Assembly (NCBI GenBank): GCA_045114175.1
Contig: JBGUJZ010000006.1
Location: 1-64,000 of the forward strand
Direction of reading: 5' to 3'
DNA length: 64,000 bases
Origin: Cacconaster sp045114175
Lineage (GTDB): Bacteria > Bacteroidota > Bacteroidia > Bacteroidales > UBA932
A program made the position numbers and the translations under genes. The notes under the pieces were generated by a model that ran no database searches, was not told where the DNA came from, and saw only the letters and a program-made list of their open reading frames with translations. Below, piece by piece: positions 27,480 to 36,472 of this stretch (within the stretch, counting starts at the first letter, position 1; each line of letters begins with the position of its first letter).

Positions 27480-28829
27480 CTAGTTCCAGGTGGCGCAGAC
27501 GGTGTAGGGTACGCCGTTCAGCACCGTGGTATTGCCGCTGTAGCGGTAATATTTTCCGGTCATGCCATTCCCGTTGTCGTAGGTCTCGATCAGCGCGGTC
27601 ACAGTGTCCGGGCAGCGGACGGCCACCATCCAGAGGCCCTCTTCCGGGGCCGTGACGGTCAGGGTTTGTGCACAACCCTTCTCGTGGGCGGAATGGGTCG
27701 CTACGTCTGGGTAGGCAAAGGTTCCTTTCTTCAGGTAAAGTTCCAGGTTGCAACCCGCAGAACCCTCGGCGCCCTGCAGGGTGACGGTCAGGGTTTTTAC
27801 CTTTTTGGGCAGATAGCAGGCGAAGTGGTGGTACTGCTTGTCCCCGATGCGGGCATGGGCCGGATCGCCGGCCGAATAGAGGGAGGTCATCTCGCGGATC
27901 ACCCCGTTTTCCAGCTCGCCCTTGGCGGTGGAAATGCCGATACCATCCATCGCGTAGAGGCACATCGCGGCCATCAGGTCGCGCCGCTCACCGCTCTCCA
28001 CCCCCTCGGGATGCGAGCCGCAAGCCACGACACGGCCGGTCAGGCTGTCCTTCTTGAAGGCCCAGATACTGCCCTGCATGTGCACTTTGGTGGTGTCGGG
28101 GCAGTAGTAGCGCATCAGCACCTCGGTGCCGCGCGGCGGGGCGGGCGACATGTAACAGCCGCCGTTGTGACGGACATTCTGCACGCGGCCATCGCCGCCA
28201 AAGTCGTAATACTTCAGCAGGGCGCTGCCCTGTTCCACCTTCATATCCGTATAGGTATCGCTGAGGCCCGTGGCGTAGCAGTACCCCGGCCAAATCCCGG
28301 AATAGTTGGGGTTGGTGGTGGTGCCGGAACCGCTGGAGCTCAGGTAAGCACCCGCACAGGTGCCCACATAGCTACCACCGTTCGCATAGAATTCGCGGAT
28401 ACGCTTGAGCCCCTTGCTGCCCTTGGTGTTGAGCGAGAGGCCGTGGTTGCCCGATTTGCCGCCGTTCATATAGATCATCCGGAAGCGCGGAGCGCCGTCC
28501 GGGTAGAGCAGGCAGCCGTTTTCATCGTCATCATTGTGCGACATGACGCTCGTCTGTATGAGCGTGTCCACGCCCGACATGTAGTCCACATCCGAGCAGC
28601 TGGCATAATACTCCATGGTCAGCCCCAGATAGGGAACGATGGGCAGCGTGGTGCGCGAAGTCAGCGAAATGCCGCCATCCATAAAGATGTCCTTGTAGAA
28701 CCCTTGCAGCGGCACATCAGCCGGCACGGGTTCCAATTCCTGCGGAGTGGGATCCGGAATATGCTCGCAGCCCGCGAAGAGCACGGCCGCCGCGAGCGTC
28801 AGGAAAAAAATATGGAGGGGTTTCACCAT
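27480..28829 (-). CDS. Lipoprotein: GATase1-like (BPL_N) domain + PPC-like domain
   Basis: 449 residues. Lipobox FAGC (Cys21), then a short linker and the family start FYKDIFMDGGISLTSRTTLP. Elbow YVGTCAG gives Cys158; GSHPEG gives His273 and Glu275. HNGGCYMSP and KQYHHFACYLP are shared with the paralogues, and the C-terminal ~120 residues are PPC-like. A TTG seven codons upstream (28847) is possible, but the ATG at 28829 is preferred. Divergent from the serine hydrolase at 28893, with only 63 bases between them, which suggests joint control. It is one of four paralogues in the cluster; the reaction catalysed is not known. Confidence 0.75.
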   Translation of the reverse strand: MVKPLHIFFLTLAAAVLFAGCEHIPDPTPQELEPVPADVPLQGFYKDIFMDGGISLTSRTTLPIVPYLGLTMEYYASCSDVDYMSGVDTLIQTSVMSHNDDDENGCLLYPDGAPRFRMIYMNGGKSGNHGLSLNTKGSKGLKRIREFYANGGSYVGTCAGAYLSSSGSGTTTNPNYSGIWPGYCYATGLSDTYTDMKVEQGSALLKYYDFGGDGRVQNVRHNGGCYMSPAPPRGTEVLMRYYCPDTTKVHMQGSIWAFKKDSLTGRVVACGSHPEGVESGERRDLMAAMCLYAMDGIGISTAKGELENGVIREMTSLYSAGDPAHARIGDKQYHHFACYLPKKVKTLTVTLQGAEGSAGCNLELYLKKGTFAYPDVATHSAHEKGCAQTLTVTAPEEGLWMVAVRCPDTVTALIETYDNGNGMTGKYYRYSGNTTVLNGVPYTVCATWN

Positions 28830-28880
28830 TGGTCGCTTTTTATACAAACTACGAAGGTAGGTAATCTTTTCGAAAAAAGC

Positions 28881-28888
28881 TATCTTTG
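28881..28888 (+). promoter_or_regulatory. Promoter -7 box for serine hydrolase pair
   Basis: TATCTTTG, but only 4 bases before the ATG at 28893. A transcript from here would have almost no leader, so either the mRNA is leaderless or the true start is a later codon. Confidence 0.45.
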
Positions 28889-28892
28889 GGGC

Positions 28893-30398
28893 ATGAAACG
28901 TCTAATTCTCACCTTGTTCCTGCTTCCGGCCGCCTTTTTCGGGTTCGCTCACGAGCAGGATTCTGTTGTTCAGGCAATTGACCAATATATCCAGCAGGTG
29001 CGCGAACAGTGGGCCGTACCCGGCATGAGCGTGGCCATCGTGCGCGACGGCGAGACCCTGCTGGCCAAAGGATATGGCGTGAAGGAGAAGGGCAAGCCCG
29101 ATCCGGTGAACGAACATACGGTCTATCAGGTGGGGTCCGTCTCCAAGTCGTTCACTTCCGCGCTGATGGCGATGATGGTGGACGAGGGCAAGCTGAGCTG
29201 GGACGATCGCGTCAAGGACTTGCTGCCCGATCTGGATTTGGCGGATGAATTAACGGAGGCGGACCTGCGGGTATCGGATATCATGACCCACCGGATGGGC
29301 TACACCTCGCAGGCTGCCACCTATGTGCCGAACCTCGGCTACGGCCGCGATGCAACCCTGAAAATGCTCTGCCTGCTGGAGCCGGAATACGGTTTTCGCG
29401 AGGGCAAGCACTACAACAATATGACCTTCCTGCTGGCGGAGAAGATTCTGGAAAAGGTGAGCGGCCAGACGTGGGAGCAACTGCTTCAGGAGCGGATCTT
29501 TACGCCGCTCGGCATGACTTCGGCCTCCTGCAACGGAGATGGTTACCTCAACTCCCCGAACGTGGCCGGACAGCACGAACTCACCAACCGGAAAGACACG
29601 CTGCGATGCGCCCAGCTGCGCGGAGACAGCCGCGCGCTCTACTGGCTGACGGTGATCGGTCCGGCCGGGAGCGTGAATGCCAGCGTTACCGACCTGGCCC
29701 GCTGGGCGGAGTTCCACCGGCAGCGCGGCCTCAACGCGGAGGGGCAGCGGCTTCTTTCCCGGGAACAGATGGACTACCTGCACCACGGGGTGGTGATTGA
29801 CGAGCAGGATGCCGACCATATCACGCTCTACGGCCAGTGCTGGTACGTGGAGCAGAATGCCAAATGCCGGATTTACTACCACACCGGCACCACCTGGGGC
29901 CACACGGCGCTTTGCGTTTTCATCCCGCAGCTCAAGCTGAGCCTGGCCATCCTGGTGGACAGCGACGTGCCGGGCGGAGCGCGTTTCGCTATCATGCGGC
30001 GGTTGATTGACCTCTGCCTGGGGTTGCCGGATACGGACTACAGCACCATCGCGCTGAAGAAATGGCTGAACCGCCGCAGCAGTTCGCCCCGCCGGGTGAG
30101 CCAGTTTGCCTATACCAAAACCCGGCCGGCCGCTACCGCCCTCTGTGGAACCTATACCAAAGAGGCACCCTTCGGTGATGCACGCATCTATATCAAAGAC
30201 AACCGACTCTACATCCGGATCGGAGAAAAGGGCTGGGTGCACCGGCTGCAGCACGAACGGGGCAACCGATACTTCTTTGATTCCAACGGACACCGCTTCC
30301 GGGCCACCTTCAACCTGGCTTCGGACGGCACGGTCCGCGCCTTTGACCTAGACTGGGGTCACGGCGAAAATTATGGGCCCTGGATGCGCCGAAAATAA
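28893..30398 (+). CDS. Exported class-C beta-lactamase-like serine hydrolase with C-terminal domain
   Basis: 501 residues with a signal peptide (to ~FGFAH). Penicillin-recognising-enzyme motifs are complete: Ser82-V-S-Lys85, Tyr174-N-Asn176 and H330-T-G. After the catalytic domain (to ~385) comes an accessory domain (CGTYTKEAPFGDARIYIKDNR ... WGHGENYGPW), similar to the one ending the next gene. Members of this family include D-aminopeptidases, D-Ala carboxypeptidases, esterases and true beta-lactamases. The HTG in place of KTG is common in the non-lactamase members. Reads divergently from the GATase-like operon and is 24 bases upstream of a second serine hydrolase. Confidence 0.85.
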   Translation: MKRLILTLFLLPAAFFGFAHEQDSVVQAIDQYIQQVREQWAVPGMSVAIVRDGETLLAKGYGVKEKGKPDPVNEHTVYQVGSVSKSFTSALMAMMVDEGKLSWDDRVKDLLPDLDLADELTEADLRVSDIMTHRMGYTSQAATYVPNLGYGRDATLKMLCLLEPEYGFREGKHYNNMTFLLAEKILEKVSGQTWEQLLQERIFTPLGMTSASCNGDGYLNSPNVAGQHELTNRKDTLRCAQLRGDSRALYWLTVIGPAGSVNASVTDLARWAEFHRQRGLNAEGQRLLSREQMDYLHHGVVIDEQDADHITLYGQCWYVEQNAKCRIYYHTGTTWGHTALCVFIPQLKLSLAILVDSDVPGGARFAIMRRLIDLCLGLPDTDYSTIALKKWLNRRSSSPRRVSQFAYTKTRPAATALCGTYTKEAPFGDARIYIKDNRLYIRIGEKGWVHRLQHERGNRYFFDSNGHRFRATFNLASDGTVRAFDLDWGHGENYGPWMRRK

Positions 30399-30422
30399 GT
30401 TTGTAACAAAAATGTAATTGTT

Positions 30423-31988
30423 ATGATAGCCGTAATTAAACGTTTCTATCCGTTTAGCATCGGGATTGTATTCGTCACACTCCTTACCCTGCTGGTCGCC
30501 ACGCCACTCCGGGCGCAGGTTTTTGACCCCCACGACGAGGCGGAAGCCGCCATCCTTGCGAACGTTGACCGCTACTTTGAGCAGGTGCACACTGACTGGA
30601 ACATTCCCGGCATGGCCATCTCGATCGTCAAGGACGGACGGCTGGTCTATGCGCGCGGCACCGGCGTCCGCGACCTGGACCATCCGGAGGTTCCGGTGGA
30701 TGAGCACACCCATTTCAAGATTGCTTCGGTTTCCAAAGCTTTCACCCCCGTACTGGTGGCACAACTGGTGGACGAGGGTAAAGTGGAGTGGAACACGCGC
30801 GTGCGGGATATCCTCCCGGAATTCCGGCTCAAAGACAGCATTGCTTCGGAATTGATCACCGTAAAAGACCTCTTCCAGCACTGCTCGGGCCTCAAGGCGG
30901 GGCAGGGCAGCAACCTCCCGCGCCTAGGCTACGGCCGTGACGCCATCTTCACCGTACTGCCCTATCTGGAGCCGGAGTATCCTTTCCGCAGCGGCTATGC
31001 CTACCAGACCTTCTTCTATGCCGTGAATGCCCTTCTGGTGGAGCGGCTGACCGGGATGAGTTGGGAAGAGGCCATCCGCACCCGCATCTTCGAGCCGCTC
31101 GGGATGAACGAGACCACCACCGGAGCCGAAGGACTGCTCGCCTGCGAGAACCGTGCCCAGTCGCATGACGCCAAGATGCGCGACGGCCGCATCATAGCGA
31201 CGCCCATTCCCTATGAGGATCAACCCCTCAACCGCCTCAGCGTGATCAGTGCCTCCGGCGGCATCATCTCCACTGTGACGGATATGGCCAAATGGCTGCA
31301 GTTCCACCTGTCGGAGGGGCTGCGGCCCGACAGCACCCGGCTGGTGAGCGAAGCCCAGATGCGCAAGGTCCACCGCGGGGAAAATCCCCAGACCCAGAAC
31401 GACAGCGTCCTGACGGTCTATGGCTACGGTTGGCATGTGGAGTACGGCCCCAAGGGAAAACTCTACTGGCACACCGGTTCCGGATTCGGCCATACGGATA
31501 TCTGCTTCTGGCGGCCCGACCTGCAGCTGGGATGTATGATTTCCTGCAATGCGGATGGTCTGACCGGGTCGCGCCGCGCCCTGATGCGCCGGATCATCGA
31601 CCTCTATCTGGGCCTGCCCGATACGGATTACAGCGCCGGAGAACTGACGGCGCTGCTGCAGCCCGAAGCCCAGAAGAAGCAGGCAGAAGCGCCCCGGCAG
31701 CCCAAACCGGCACCCGAGGCACAATCGCTCGCAGGCACCTACCGTAATACCATCGGCCTGGGCCTGGCTGTCGTCTCGCAAGAGGGTGAGAGCCTCGTCA
31801 TTACGATCGGCCCGAAAGGCTGGACCCATCCGCTCGAGCATGTGGACGGTCGCCGCTTCCGGTTCCGCAGCGAAGGTTTCCCCTTCCCGCTCACCTTCCT
31901 CCGCAATAAAGAAAGCGGAAAGATCGACTCTTTCCGCCTTCAGTTCGGCCACGGCGAAGACTTCGGCACGTGGCAAAAGATCAATTAA
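30423..31988 (+). CDS. Exported beta-lactamase-like serine hydrolase, altered YxN motif
   Basis: 521 residues, signal peptide ending near LRAQ (residue 32). Motif 1 is Ser102-V-S-Lys105 and motif 3 is H350-T-G. Motif 2, expected as Y-x-N, reads Tyr194-Gln-Thr196, so the Asn is replaced. The Tyr that normally acts as base is kept, which points to esterase- or peptidase-like chemistry rather than a dead enzyme. A Pro/Ala/Gln linker (~418-445) leads to the same kind of C-terminal domain as the upstream gene (GHGEDFGTW). It ends 3 bases from the convergent gene at 31992. Confidence 0.85.
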   Translation: MIAVIKRFYPFSIGIVFVTLLTLLVATPLRAQVFDPHDEAEAAILANVDRYFEQVHTDWNIPGMAISIVKDGRLVYARGTGVRDLDHPEVPVDEHTHFKIASVSKAFTPVLVAQLVDEGKVEWNTRVRDILPEFRLKDSIASELITVKDLFQHCSGLKAGQGSNLPRLGYGRDAIFTVLPYLEPEYPFRSGYAYQTFFYAVNALLVERLTGMSWEEAIRTRIFEPLGMNETTTGAEGLLACENRAQSHDAKMRDGRIIATPIPYEDQPLNRLSVISASGGIISTVTDMAKWLQFHLSEGLRPDSTRLVSEAQMRKVHRGENPQTQNDSVLTVYGYGWHVEYGPKGKLYWHTGSGFGHTDICFWRPDLQLGCMISCNADGLTGSRRALMRRIIDLYLGLPDTDYSAGELTALLQPEAQKKQAEAPRQPKPAPEAQSLAGTYRNTIGLGLAVVSQEGESLVITIGPKGWTHPLEHVDGRRFRFRSEGFPFPLTFLRNKESGKIDSFRLQFGHGEDFGTWQKIN

Positions 31989-31991
31989 GCA

Positions 31992-33347
31992 TTACTCCCA
32001 GGTGACGGTCAGGGTGTAAGGGACGCCGTTGAGAACCTCGAGGTGGCCGGTGTAGGCCTCGCCGTGGTCGGTCTGGATCGTATCAACAGTCGTGTCGCAC
32101 TTGACGCCGATGTACCAGGTGCCAGCCGGCAGGGTGTCGAAGGTCATCGTCTTGACGGCGCCGAGGGTAACGTCGGCATAATCAGCCTCTTTTGCGAAAG
32201 CAAAGTCGCCCTTGCGGAGTGTCAGGAAGAGATCGTCCTGCGAATAGCCGCCCTGGAGATCAATCTTGATGTTCTTGGCGCCCTTGGGGATGTTTACCGT
32301 GAAATGGTGGTACTGCTTGTCACCAATCTTGGTGTGTGCCGGATCGTTGTCGTCCGTGTTGCAATCCATCACGCGGGCCTCGCCGTTCTTCAGCTCACCC
32401 TTGATGCGCGGAGTGCCGTTGCCATCCATTGCATAGAGTACGAAGGCAGAGAAGAGCTGCAGCTGTTCGCCGGCCACCACGCCTTCCGGATGCGATCCGC
32501 AGAGCACCGTACGGCCGGCCTCGGCGCTGCCTTTCCACGCCCATGCGCTGATATGGTTGGTCACCTTGAAGCGGCCTTCATCTTCGCGCTTCTGGTCTTT
32601 GGCTGCATCGTAGTCGTAGCGAAGCAAGATCTCCGTGCCGGGTGCGAAGTGCAGCGGGTCGGTGGTGATGAAACATCCGCCGTTGTGATAAACGCTGTCG
32701 ATGTACATATCGCCACCAAAATCAAAGTATTTCAGCAGCGGGCTGCCGGGTTCCACCTTCATGCCGGTGGTTACGCGCTCACCCACGAAATCCTTGGTCA
32801 GGTTGTTGGTGGAGATGGTGCGAGCCGGATAGACGTGGAAATACTCAAAACGGACTTTATCCTTGTCTTCATCCTTGCAGCGGTTCTTGGACGGGTTGAA
32901 ACGGGTATCCGCAATCGAGGCTACAAACGCGCCCGCGCAAGTTCCCACGTAGCTACCGCCGTTTTTCACGAAGTCGCGAATATGCTGACGGCCTTCCTCG
33001 GTGAGGGAGTTGCCATGCTTGCCAGCCTTGCCGCCGTTCACATAGAGCACGCGGAAACGCGGTGCGCCGTCCGGATAGAGCAGGCAGCCGTTCTGGTCAA
33101 CCTCGGAACGAACCATCAGCGCGGTCTGCTCCAGGGTATCCTTCTGGGTGATGGACATCGGTTTGTGAGGCGCGGAGTAATAGCGCTCCCAGCTCAGTCC
33201 CAGATAACGCGCAGAGGGCAAATCCTCGCGCGAGGTGATGTTGATACCACCGTCCATGAAGAGGTCTTTGTAATACTGCGCCGAAGCATTCTGGCCGAAT
33301 CCCAGCGTAATCGCCAGTACTGCCACCAAAACGAGATTCTTTTTCAT
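31992..33347 (-). CDS. Exported GATase1-like (BPL_N) + PPC-like protein
   Basis: 451 residues. Signal peptidase I type leader (GFGQNASAQ) followed at once by the family start YYKDLFMDGGINITSREDLP. Elbow YVGTCAG gives Cys137; GSHPEG gives His286 and Glu288. HNGGCFITTDPLHF and the C-terminal PPC-like domain (GDKQYHHFTVNIPKGAKNI ... LPAGTWYIGVKCDTTV) follow. Unlike the 25279 and 27480 proteins it is not a lipoprotein. The ATG at 33347 is used; a TTG two codons earlier is less likely. It has its own -7 box at 33368-33375. Closest in sequence to the protein at 39991. Confidence 0.75.
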   Translation of the reverse strand: MKKNLVLVAVLAITLGFGQNASAQYYKDLFMDGGINITSREDLPSARYLGLSWERYYSAPHKPMSITQKDTLEQTALMVRSEVDQNGCLLYPDGAPRFRVLYVNGGKAGKHGNSLTEEGRQHIRDFVKNGGSYVGTCAGAFVASIADTRFNPSKNRCKDEDKDKVRFEYFHVYPARTISTNNLTKDFVGERVTTGMKVEPGSPLLKYFDFGGDMYIDSVYHNGGCFITTDPLHFAPGTEILLRYDYDAAKDQKREDEGRFKVTNHISAWAWKGSAEAGRTVLCGSHPEGVVAGEQLQLFSAFVLYAMDGNGTPRIKGELKNGEARVMDCNTDDNDPAHTKIGDKQYHHFTVNIPKGAKNIKIDLQGGYSQDDLFLTLRKGDFAFAKEADYADVTLGAVKTMTFDTLPAGTWYIGVKCDTTVDTIQTDHGEAYTGHLEVLNGVPYTLTVTWE

Positions 33348-33367
33348 TGTCAAAAGTTTGTTTGCCT

Positions 33368-33375
33368 CAAAGATA
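33368..33375 (-). promoter_or_regulatory. Promoter -7 box for GATase-like gene 31992-33347
   Basis: TATCTTTG on the minus strand, 20 bases before the ATG at 33347. Confidence 0.55.
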
Positions 33376-33397
33376 GTGTTTTTCCCGGTCTTGACCG

Positions 33398-34054
33398 CTA
33401 CCTGGGTATAAAATCCTGCATTCCCAGCAGATAGTCCAGCGGGCAGCCCAGGACGGTGGCAATGTTGTACATGCTTTGCGCGGAGGCGCGGCCGCCGGCA
33501 ATGTGCGCCTGTTCATAGGCCCGGATTGTCCGGAGCGGCACACCCGATTTCTCCGCGAGTTCGCGTTGCGTCAGGCCGGCATTCTTGCGGGCCGTCTTGA
33601 GCGGCGAATGGGTGCGGTCGTATTCTCCCATCATCTCTTCCGCAACTTCAACGGTTCGGGAGATATCCTCGTTGCGCAAGGCATAGTAATAAGGCGCAAG
33701 ACTTCCTGCTGTGACTCCTTTGGTATGTAATGTTTGGAAGCTCATATTATAATACCACTGCAAGTAGGCAATCGCGCCTCCAATCCAGTATTCCAGGTTT
33801 AATACTGATGCTGCGGTTTCTATCTCTTCCGCTTCTATCCCTGTTTGTTTAGCCACAATGGTTGCAAGCTGTATCCCCGTCATACATAAATACTTTGGAT
33901 TTCCACAACTGATTTGTCCGGCCACACGGCTGGCCAGGAAACGGCTATAGAACTGTTCCATATCTTCTCCAAGGATATGAACTCCATAGTCCATCATCTC
34001 ACCGAGGTTTGACATCACCTCTTGTATGTATAAGTCAGAATAAGCGCGGGTCAT
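33398..34054 (-). CDS. XRE-family antitoxin-like protein with N-terminal DUF3791-like region
   Basis: 218 residues. The C-terminal ~60 residues are a helix-turn-helix of the XRE type (TARKNAGLTQRELAEKSGV, PLRTIRAYEQAHI). The N-terminal ~100 residues look helical and may be the toxin-neutralising part. The gene overlaps the upstream DUF3990 gene by 20 bases, giving translational coupling in toxin-first order. Together they form a predicted type II toxin-antitoxin pair. The palindrome at 34716-34735 is the candidate operator. Confidence 0.75.
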   Translation of the reverse strand: MTRAYSDLYIQEVMSNLGEMMDYGVHILGEDMEQFYSRFLASRVAGQISCGNPKYLCMTGIQLATIVAKQTGIEAEEIETAASVLNLEYWIGGAIAYLQWYYNMSFQTLHTKGVTAGSLAPYYYALRNEDISRTVEVAEEMMGEYDRTHSPLKTARKNAGLTQRELAEKSGVPLRTIRAYEQAHIAGGRASAQSMYNIATVLGCPLDYLLGMQDFIPR

Positions 34055-34712
34055 CGTTTTTCCAGTTTTGTCGAATAATATCTACCATATAGTGTCCATC
34101 CAGAGGAGAGTCTTTGTTTATTATCTTAAGAAAATCCTTCTGGGCGTTTTGGTCGCGAGCTACGTATAGAGGATAATATATGTTCTCGTCAGCAGGAAGA
34201 GCCTGTTCAAATACGATCTGATTGAAGGCCCTCCTGCTCTTGAGAACAACCTGGTCGCCAAGCCGACCAAGCAGCATGGCGCGCTGTAACTGTTCCAATG
34301 TAATGGAATTTCTCAAAAAAAGCCGACAAAAAGTAAAGTAGGAATCATCCACCCGGTATCCAATCATTACGTCTGCCGATTTATAGTCTGGCAAATAGCG
34401 GGAAAGAATAAAATCTCTCGCTTCCAACGATAGCGGCACTCTCAATCCGAAGATTCGGTTCTCCAACAATACAGCAAACCAATTCATGGTGTTGTAGTTC
34501 GGATCATTAAGATTCAAGACAGAGAGACCATCCAATGATAATTTGTATTGATTGGCAAACCCGCTGTTGCCCTCCGAGCAGGCCCATTCTTTGGCCAGTT
34601 CACAATTCTCCGTGCAATAGAACCCTGAACCATAATCTGTTGTAGGCCTTCCAGCCCCATACAGCGGCCGCTCTACAATCTTCTCCGACCCATGATATAG
34701 CGTTATCTCCAT
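34035..34712 (-). CDS. DUF3990 ADP-ribosyltransferase-like toxin
   Basis: 225 residues. N-terminal block ITLYHGSEKIVERP, then DYGSGFYCTENCELAKEWAC, matches DUF3990 proteins, which are predicted to have an ADP-ribosyltransferase fold. The H-G and S-G-F-Y-x-T positions correspond to the NAD-binding H-(Y)-E/H-Y-E class core. RRAFNQIVFEQALPA near residue 185 may hold the last catalytic element (QIVFE). Adjacent and overlapping XRE gene supports a toxin role. Target unknown. The whole pair is more AT-rich than the neighbours, consistent with horizontal acquisition. Confidence 0.75.
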   Translation of the reverse strand: MEITLYHGSEKIVERPLYGAGRPTTDYGSGFYCTENCELAKEWACSEGNSGFANQYKLSLDGLSVLNLNDPNYNTMNWFAVLLENRIFGLRVPLSLEARDFILSRYLPDYKSADVMIGYRVDDSYFTFCRLFLRNSITLEQLQRAMLLGRLGDQVVLKSRRAFNQIVFEQALPADENIYYPLYVARDQNAQKDFLKIINKDSPLDGHYMVDIIRQNWKNDDPRLF

Positions 34713-34715
34713 AAA

Positions 34716-34735
34716 AGTGACATTACAATGTTACT
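34716..34735. promoter_or_regulatory. Candidate toxin-antitoxin operator palindrome
   Basis: AGTGACATTACAATGTTACT is an imperfect palindrome (16 of 20 positions symmetric). It lies between the -7 box (34740-34747) and the toxin ATG (34712), over the expected transcription start, a fitting place for autorepression by the XRE protein. Confidence 0.5.
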
Positions 34736-34739
34736 GTGG

Positions 34740-34747
34740 CAAAGATA
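34740..34747 (-). promoter_or_regulatory. Promoter -7 box for DUF3990/XRE pair
   Basis: TATCTTTG on the minus strand, 27 bases before the ATG at 34712. Confidence 0.55.
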
Positions 34748-34767
34748 ATGGCTTGGAGGTTATTCTC

Positions 34768-34806
34768 CAAAAAAACTTCCCCGGGGTCGCGGGGACTCCG
34801 GGGAAG
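34768..34806 (-). terminator. Intrinsic terminator after SusD
   Basis: Stem CTTCCCCGG (34776-34784) pairs with CCGGGGAAG (34798-34806). Read on the minus strand it is followed by a run of T, right after the SusD stop at 34832. Confidence 0.8.
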
Positions 34807-34831
34807 CGGTATTTAAGGCGGAACTCTTTGA

Positions 34832-36454
34832 TTAGAGTTCGTTCTGGACCATCAGCGGGTTAGCGGAGAGTTCCTGTTCAGGAATCAGCCACTGCCAACG
34901 CTTGTCGCCTGCAGGGATGCAGCGAGCCTCTTCGCCCAGGGAAGCACCATACATATCGTAGTTGGATGCCAGCGGGTCAAGGTTGGTCGGAGCAGCGGTT
35001 GCGCTGTTCTTCCAAGGACCCTTGTTGTAACCGTCGCGCGGAGCCGGACCGCGGTCGCACGGGAGGTTGAGGCGCTTGAGGTCGAGCCAGCGGAGACCTG
35101 CTTCTGCCCAGAGTTCCACGCGGCGCTGCCACATAATCTTCTCGATCAGGGCGTCACCGGTTTCGGTAACTGCTGCATAAGAAGCGTCACGGTCGTGACC
35201 GAGCTGATAAACCAAAGCCTGAGCCTTGCTGACGTTAGCACCGCCGGAACGGGCATAACCTTCAGCTGCGATCAGCATGATTTCGGGGAGACGCATGTAG
35301 GGAACGTCACGCTCCTCATACTTGGTGACAGGGTCGTCAACCAGCCATTTCTGCGACATGTACGGAGCTTTCTTACCGGAAGCGTTGACATAGCAGGTGG
35401 TGGTGTACGGATCCGGGAGCCACATGCCCTTGCGGATATCCGTTGCCGGGATCGTGTTATAGAGCAGGCAGTTGATCGCACGCGGGGAGTTGGCGTTGTA
35501 GGAAGCTGCGTTGTTGGAGATGAAGTCGTGCCAGCTGCGGAGCTTGCCGCCGAACTGGGACTGGTCGGTACGCGAAGATGCGCAAGCCCAGAGCCATTCA
35601 GTGTTCTTCATTTCACCAAAGCGGTTCTCTGCCATACCGTCCGTGTAGGTGGTCGGATCCAGGTGTGCACCGGAGTGGTCGATAACGTCCTGAGCTACCG
35701 TAGCAGCATCAGCCCAACGGCCCATGGTCAGCAGCACGCGAGCCTTGATGCCCTTTGCCACCCACTGGTCAATATGGGATTTGTTGAACTTCTTGTAGTT
35801 CGTCGATTCGAGTTCCGCAATAGCAGCGTCGATATCCTTCAGAATCTGCGTATAGACATCTTCCACGGAGGAGCGGGGCAGGTTGTCGTCGTTGTCCTCG
35901 ATGCGGAGGGGAACACCCATCTGGGTATTGTTACCCGCAGCATCATAGCGCTCTGCGTAAGCCTGAACCAGCTGGAAGTGCAGGAAAGCTCTGTATGCCA
36001 GAGCCTGGCCCTTCACGAATGCGCGCTGGCTGTCATCGCCCGGGAGGTCGTCAATATAGGAAAGGATACGGTTACCGTTGGCAATAATACGATAGAACAA
36101 CTTCCAATAGAGGTTGCAGTCCATGTATTTGTGCGTCAGGTCGCGGTGGTGAATATACTGCTGTGTTTGCTGGAACATAGCATTCGTATAGGTGAAGATG
36201 TAGTCATCCGAGAGGGCTGCCAGATGGAGGCAGAAGGTCGGATAACCGCCCTGGCTGTACCAGTCCGTGTTGCAGTTGTGCAGCAGACGGTGCATACCGT
36301 TGATGTTCATCAGAGCACTCTCAGTGGTGTTCATGATGTCGCCTTCAGACACCTGGCTGGTCGGCTTGGTCTCCAGGAAGTCCTTGGAGCAGGAAGCCAG
36401 CAGCAATCCGGCAGCGGCGAGAACGAAAAGGGTATTGCTAAAAATCTTTTTCAT
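34832..36454 (-). CDS. SusD/RagB family outer-membrane lipoprotein
   Basis: 540 residues. Lipobox LASC (Cys22) with CSKDFLETKPTSQVS, the classical SusD start. AFVKGQALAYRAFLHFQLVQAYAERY is the conserved RagB helix, and the C-terminal part (MWQRRVELWAEAGLRWLDLKR) is the other SusD signature. SusD proteins sit on the surface as the lid of the partner SusC channel and bind the ligand. It follows susC by 18 bases and ends in a strong terminator, so the two form a closed unit. No glycoside hydrolase is in the operon. Confidence 0.95.
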   Translation of the reverse strand: MKKIFSNTLFVLAAAGLLLASCSKDFLETKPTSQVSEGDIMNTTESALMNINGMHRLLHNCNTDWYSQGGYPTFCLHLAALSDDYIFTYTNAMFQQTQQYIHHRDLTHKYMDCNLYWKLFYRIIANGNRILSYIDDLPGDDSQRAFVKGQALAYRAFLHFQLVQAYAERYDAAGNNTQMGVPLRIEDNDDNLPRSSVEDVYTQILKDIDAAIAELESTNYKKFNKSHIDQWVAKGIKARVLLTMGRWADAATVAQDVIDHSGAHLDPTTYTDGMAENRFGEMKNTEWLWACASSRTDQSQFGGKLRSWHDFISNNAASYNANSPRAINCLLYNTIPATDIRKGMWLPDPYTTTCYVNASGKKAPYMSQKWLVDDPVTKYEERDVPYMRLPEIMLIAAEGYARSGGANVSKAQALVYQLGHDRDASYAAVTETGDALIEKIMWQRRVELWAEAGLRWLDLKRLNLPCDRGPAPRDGYNKGPWKNSATAAPTNLDPLASNYDMYGASLGEEARCIPAGDKRWQWLIPEQELSANPLMVQNEL

Positions 36455-36472
36455 CGTTACAATCCTCCTTCA

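Noticed and set aside
27411..28892. 494-residue N-terminal extension of the serine hydrolase at 28893
   Set aside because: Antisense to the GATase-like genes; the signal peptide and promoter fix the start at 28893.
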